Source: Sitta carolinensis
Taxonomy: Eukaryota > Chordata > Aves > Passeriformes > Sittidae
Reading direction: 5' to 3'
Length of the DNA: 64,000 nt
Assembly: GCA_032173965.1 (NCBI GenBank)
Contig: CM063294.1
Coordinates: 9,972,452-10,036,451, forward strand
Part shown: one piece after another, positions 60,850 to 64,000 of the stretch
Numbering within the stretch: position 1 is the stretch's first letter
Layout of the letters: every line of letters starts with the position of its first letter
The notes under the pieces: model-generated
Databases searched by the model: none
Seen by the model: the letters and a program-made list of their open reading frames with translations, nothing else
Told to the model about the DNA's origin: nothing
Program-made: the position numbers and the translations under genes

Positions 60850-61600
60850 GTTGCTGACATATTTGTCAGTGTTTCAGTGAACCCTGATGCTATATGTCAT
60901 TGATTTGTGGCTACAGACAAAGAAACTTTTTCTTTTTTTTCCTCTTGTCTGCCTGCCTTCCTTTCTGATTTTCTATATTATGTATATTTTTTTTATTTTA
61001 ATAATGACTGTGTGAGATAGAGGCTGCATTTATTGATGGGCTATGTTGTTGACAACGTTGTTTACTTATTTGGAATGACGCCGCCCCTCAAGCTGCTACA
61101 GGCTTATCAAATCACTTTAACTAACTCCCATGTTACCATCAACACTGGTCCAAATCTGTCACAACTGGCAACCTTCAGAGTTTGTTTGAAAAGATGGTTA
61201 ACAGGTTTGAGCATTGTCAGAGTTGCAAGGCATGAGCAAATAAGATCTCTGCTCAGAGTGTGTTGTTCGATTGATCACACAGGGCACGGATTAAATTCTT
61301 GGAATGTTTTAGTATTAATTATACTCCCATGTGCTTTTGGGTTTTCAGGAAAACGAGGTTCACAACTTTCTAAATGGAAAGATGTGTGGTTAGAAATAAC
61401 TAACACATTTTTCAGTATAAATGAAAATCTCCACTTTTTCAGCACTGTGAAGACAAAAGTTTCACTGCAGAAAAGGGATAAAGCTAGGGATAAAATAAGT
61501 TAGGCTAGAGTTAAATAAAAAATAGTGTATCCTCGTCGAGAACCCAATTTAAAGCAAAAAGTTTAACCCTCATACTGCACTGAACCCAGACAAAATAGCT
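60850..61600. other. Candidate conserved non-coding DNA with an open frame
   Basis: Repeat-poor from 61020 onward, with CpGs at 61054-61084 and 61263-61290 and TAATTATA-type words at 61316. A + frame from ATG at 61036 stays open to 61503 (156 codons including the preceding TTG). The predicted peptide has no signal peptide, domain or motif that I recognise. A frame of this length is expected by chance in 64 kb read in six frames. Best read as a non-coding block. Confidence 0.28.
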
Positions 61601-61771
61601 TCCATGGCCTTTGTGTGACGTGGAAGGTGAACATAGAGCATCTTCTGTGATATTGCCCTCTTTGGCTTACAAAGTGTATTAAGTTACGTGAATGGGGAAA
61701 GTTTTGAAACAGGCCTTAGAGTTTGACATAATATCTCTCAGTTGGAACCGGTGCTTATTACAGTGAATACC

Positions 61772-61808
61772 TTTTTTTTTTTCCCTCTTTTTTTTTTTTT
61801 TTTTTTTT
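61772..61808. repeat. T-rich tract with a 21-base T run
   Basis: T11 at 61772-61782, a short C-containing break, then T21 at 61788-61808. Confidence 0.95.
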
Positions 61809-61809
61809 C

Positions 61810-62230
61810 ATGTCCATAAAAGCGATTGGGTGACTGTTAGCGAAGCCGTGATATTGGCAGTCTGTGCCTTGACCTGGGATCTGATACTCTTCCCAGGGGT
61901 TCTAGCTTAGGAATGCTTACAGCAGCAATGCTGCAAATCACAAACGAGGAGGCAAAACACCACTGCCTTTTGTCTCGATGTTAATCAAAAAGTAGTCTGG
62001 AGGGCTGCTTGGACTGCCTTGTCCCAGAATGGTGGGGAAGTCATCTGTCGTGGCATTAAAAATGTTGGCAACATGAAGGTGATCTGCACTCTGTGTGATG
62101 TAGCCATCATCCCGTAGCTGATCTCTGAATTTAAAGGTGTGGCAAAGCAATCGGTGCCACAAATTAGAGTCATCTGATTTGCATAGATTAACGAGGGAAG
62201 GTCGTAGCCTGGTGACAGGTCAGGGGTGCC
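61810..62230. other. Candidate conserved non-coding element
   Basis: Repeat-free block with CpGs spread through it (61832, 61845, 61945, 61977, 62049, 62113, 62151, 62191, 62203). It has a perfect POU octamer ATTTGCAT at 62177-62184 and TTAATCA near 61980. A 74-codon minus frame (61938-62162) opens with TTG, not ATG. It is not flanked by a clear exon signal, and I do not recognise the peptide. A conserved exon cannot be fully excluded. Confidence 0.38.
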
Positions 62231-64000
62231 CCCAGGGATTTGAAGAAAAACTTTGATTCTTCCTTTTTTTCCTTTCCATGAAGTAATCGTGCTGTTCTAT
62301 TGTAAAAGGAGCTCTGTTACTTATAAAGGAAAGCTTGTCATTTAAATTCATCCAAGTTAGGACACCACTGAGCACTGTCAGATGTCAATCACAATACAGC
62401 AGGGAAATGTTTTTCAACAGATTTTTACCTTCATTTTTCCATAACACAGAGCGGTGGCATAAAGGGAGTCTCTGAATGTACTTCTTAAGGTTAGATTTTG
62501 TTTCTTTTCATCTGCAAAGGACTGTTTTTGAAGGTATGTAGTAAAGAATCATGGTCATTTCTGTGACAGGGAGGGAGGAGAGTGAGGTGGATGTTGTTTA
62601 TAATATCTTTTCCATTTGGGCGATGTTAGTGGAAGGGTTTTTGTGTGTGCTGAAGCCGACATTCTTTCTCACTGGAATTGTTGATTGTGTTTTCTCAGCA
62701 CAAGTTGCTTTGAAATATTTTGGCTGGAGACTTGGGATCTGTTCTTTTCACCAAACCTCTTTCACCTCTGTGCTGCTGTCCTACATTTTTGTCCAAGCCT
62801 TGTGGAGATTGAATGTTTGCCCTACCTGACATCTGCTCAGGAATGAGATTTTGTACTCTGGCCAGTTCTGGCAGAAGCATCAGTTTGATGCCCTTGTCAT
62901 CAGTTTCATAGAGAAGCTGGGGACTGTGTGACTTTTAGCACTGAGCTGCAGTTTCCTGCCAAGCCTAACTCCTGGTGTATGGGTTTGGTGGATTTGGGAG
63001 CAGAGGATTTAAAGGGTGAGAACAGAGTGACTGAGTCTTTTTGCACTCTTGACTTTTGCATATCCTCAGTAAGTTTATTTCGATCTGGCTTTTCTGCATA
63101 TCTGTAATCACACAAAATCACAACAATACTTAACGAGGGAAATTTCTCTTTGGGCTGCCACATGCTCTAAAAATTGTTATCATGGTTTGCCAAGCCTGCT
63201 GTTCCTTAAGATCCTGGTTTGTCTGATGGCCACTGTGTAGGTCAGGGCTTTTTCACTTGGAAGTGACATAAGACCACGCTGGCATCTGCCCCCAGGAATG
63301 AGAGAGGAGGACTGTGTCCATACGGCTCCCAGTCATGTTAAGCAAAGAACAGATGCTGGACTTGTGAGCAGCTTGGTGGCTGAAGACCAACTCCAGGGGA
63401 GCTCCTGGCAGCTCCTGGGGCAGGCAGTGCCAGTGGGCGTCACTGCTGTCAGTCAATGGCACTTTCTGCAGGGCTCTACCATTCACTGGTGGCACTTTCT
63501 GCTCCAAGAGTCCCTAAGAGAAACCCTTTCCTGGTAAGGAGTAAATAGAGATGCATAAATGCAGCCCATTGTTTAAAATATTATCACAAGCGTATGTGTG
63601 GGTTTTTTTAAATTATCCTTTTTTTTTTTATAACCCAGCTGATTCCTTCCAGATTTTTTTTTTTTTTTCTTGTGCCTTGAGTAAACCTATGTGTTTATTT
63701 AGATATGGGAGGATTTTAGGCTTGCAAGGCTTGGAATCAACTGTGCATTGATCTAAACATTTACTGAGTAGCAGGCAGTTGGACACAGAATACCCTGAGA
63801 AAATGATGCTTAATCATGTGGAAAATTTTGCCATTTGCATCAGCACAATGATACATAGATAAGTGTGCTTTCAGTTCCTCAAACAAACTCAATGCTGTAA
63901 CTAAATGCTTTATGAAGTTGAACATCATATTGTACACAACTTCACTGTAAAGCCATTACAAAAAAACCACTGTGAAAATCCCCTATTATGCAAAAAGGTG
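62231..64000. other. Mixed unique DNA to the window end, no gene seen
   Basis: GC-richer at 63230-63530, where TGGCACTTTCTGC occurs twice (63457-63469 and 63490-63502). T-rich at 63600-63670. Nothing recognised. Confidence 0.5.

Noticed and set aside
61938..62162. Possible conserved exon on the minus strand
   Set aside because: The frame starts with TTG, the peptide is unfamiliar and no clear splice signals frame it. Kept only as part of a candidate non-coding block.
62925..62960. GTGTGACTTTTAGCACTG...CAGTTTCCT, faintly MIR-like
   Set aside because: Only one landmark pair matches and the flanking MIR words are missing. Too weak to call.

Overview
The window looks like a piece of a bird nuclear chromosome, probably a songbird, and it is non-coding throughout. 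The main evidence for a bird is one complete solo LTR (7651-8661) of a type I know from avian genomes. It has TG...CA ends, a poly(A) signal, and a perfect 5-bp target-site duplication (TCCTT) on both sides. Three degraded MIR-type SINE relics (around 35215-35340, 38245-38400 and 59740-59900) fit an amniote genome where such elements are old fossils. The overall texture also fits: AT-rich background, local GC-rich patches and few mobile elements. The species assignment is inference only.

No protein-coding gene, exon, tRNA, rRNA, known microRNA or CRISPR array could be supported. The longest open frames (150-230 codons) lie in GC-rich patches, across poly(T)/poly(A) runs, inside the LTR, or in AT-rich DNA at lengths expected by chance. 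None resembles a protein family I recognise. The best overall description is a gene desert or a very large intron.

Layout: 1-330 is a nearly pure polypyrimidine tract. 331-7645 alternates between AT-rich and GC-rich unique DNA, with a low-complexity cluster near 1000-1260 and a G-quadruplex-type motif near 1500. 7651-8661 is the solo LTR. From about 11.4 kb onward there are scattered blocks that look like conserved non-coding elements. They are free of simple repeats, often keep CpGs in an AT-rich setting, and carry dense homeodomain, PBX/MEIS, SOX, GATA or POU-type motifs. The main ones are at 11400-11730, 12956-14320, 25690-26320, 27041-27450, 32200-32410, 33731-34480, 36950-37260, 45540-45860, 46840-47260, 54070-54420, 55420-55830, 58030-58270, 60850-61600 and 61810-62230. 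Between them lie ordinary unique DNA, GC-rich patches, microsatellites and long homopolymers.

If these blocks are truly conserved, the natural reading is a long-range regulatory landscape of a developmental regulator gene lying outside the window. Which gene cannot be told from this sequence. The strongest candidate element is 46840-47260. No new biological system was found. The most testable points are the conserved-looking blocks, the strand-biased long T runs, and the solo LTR.
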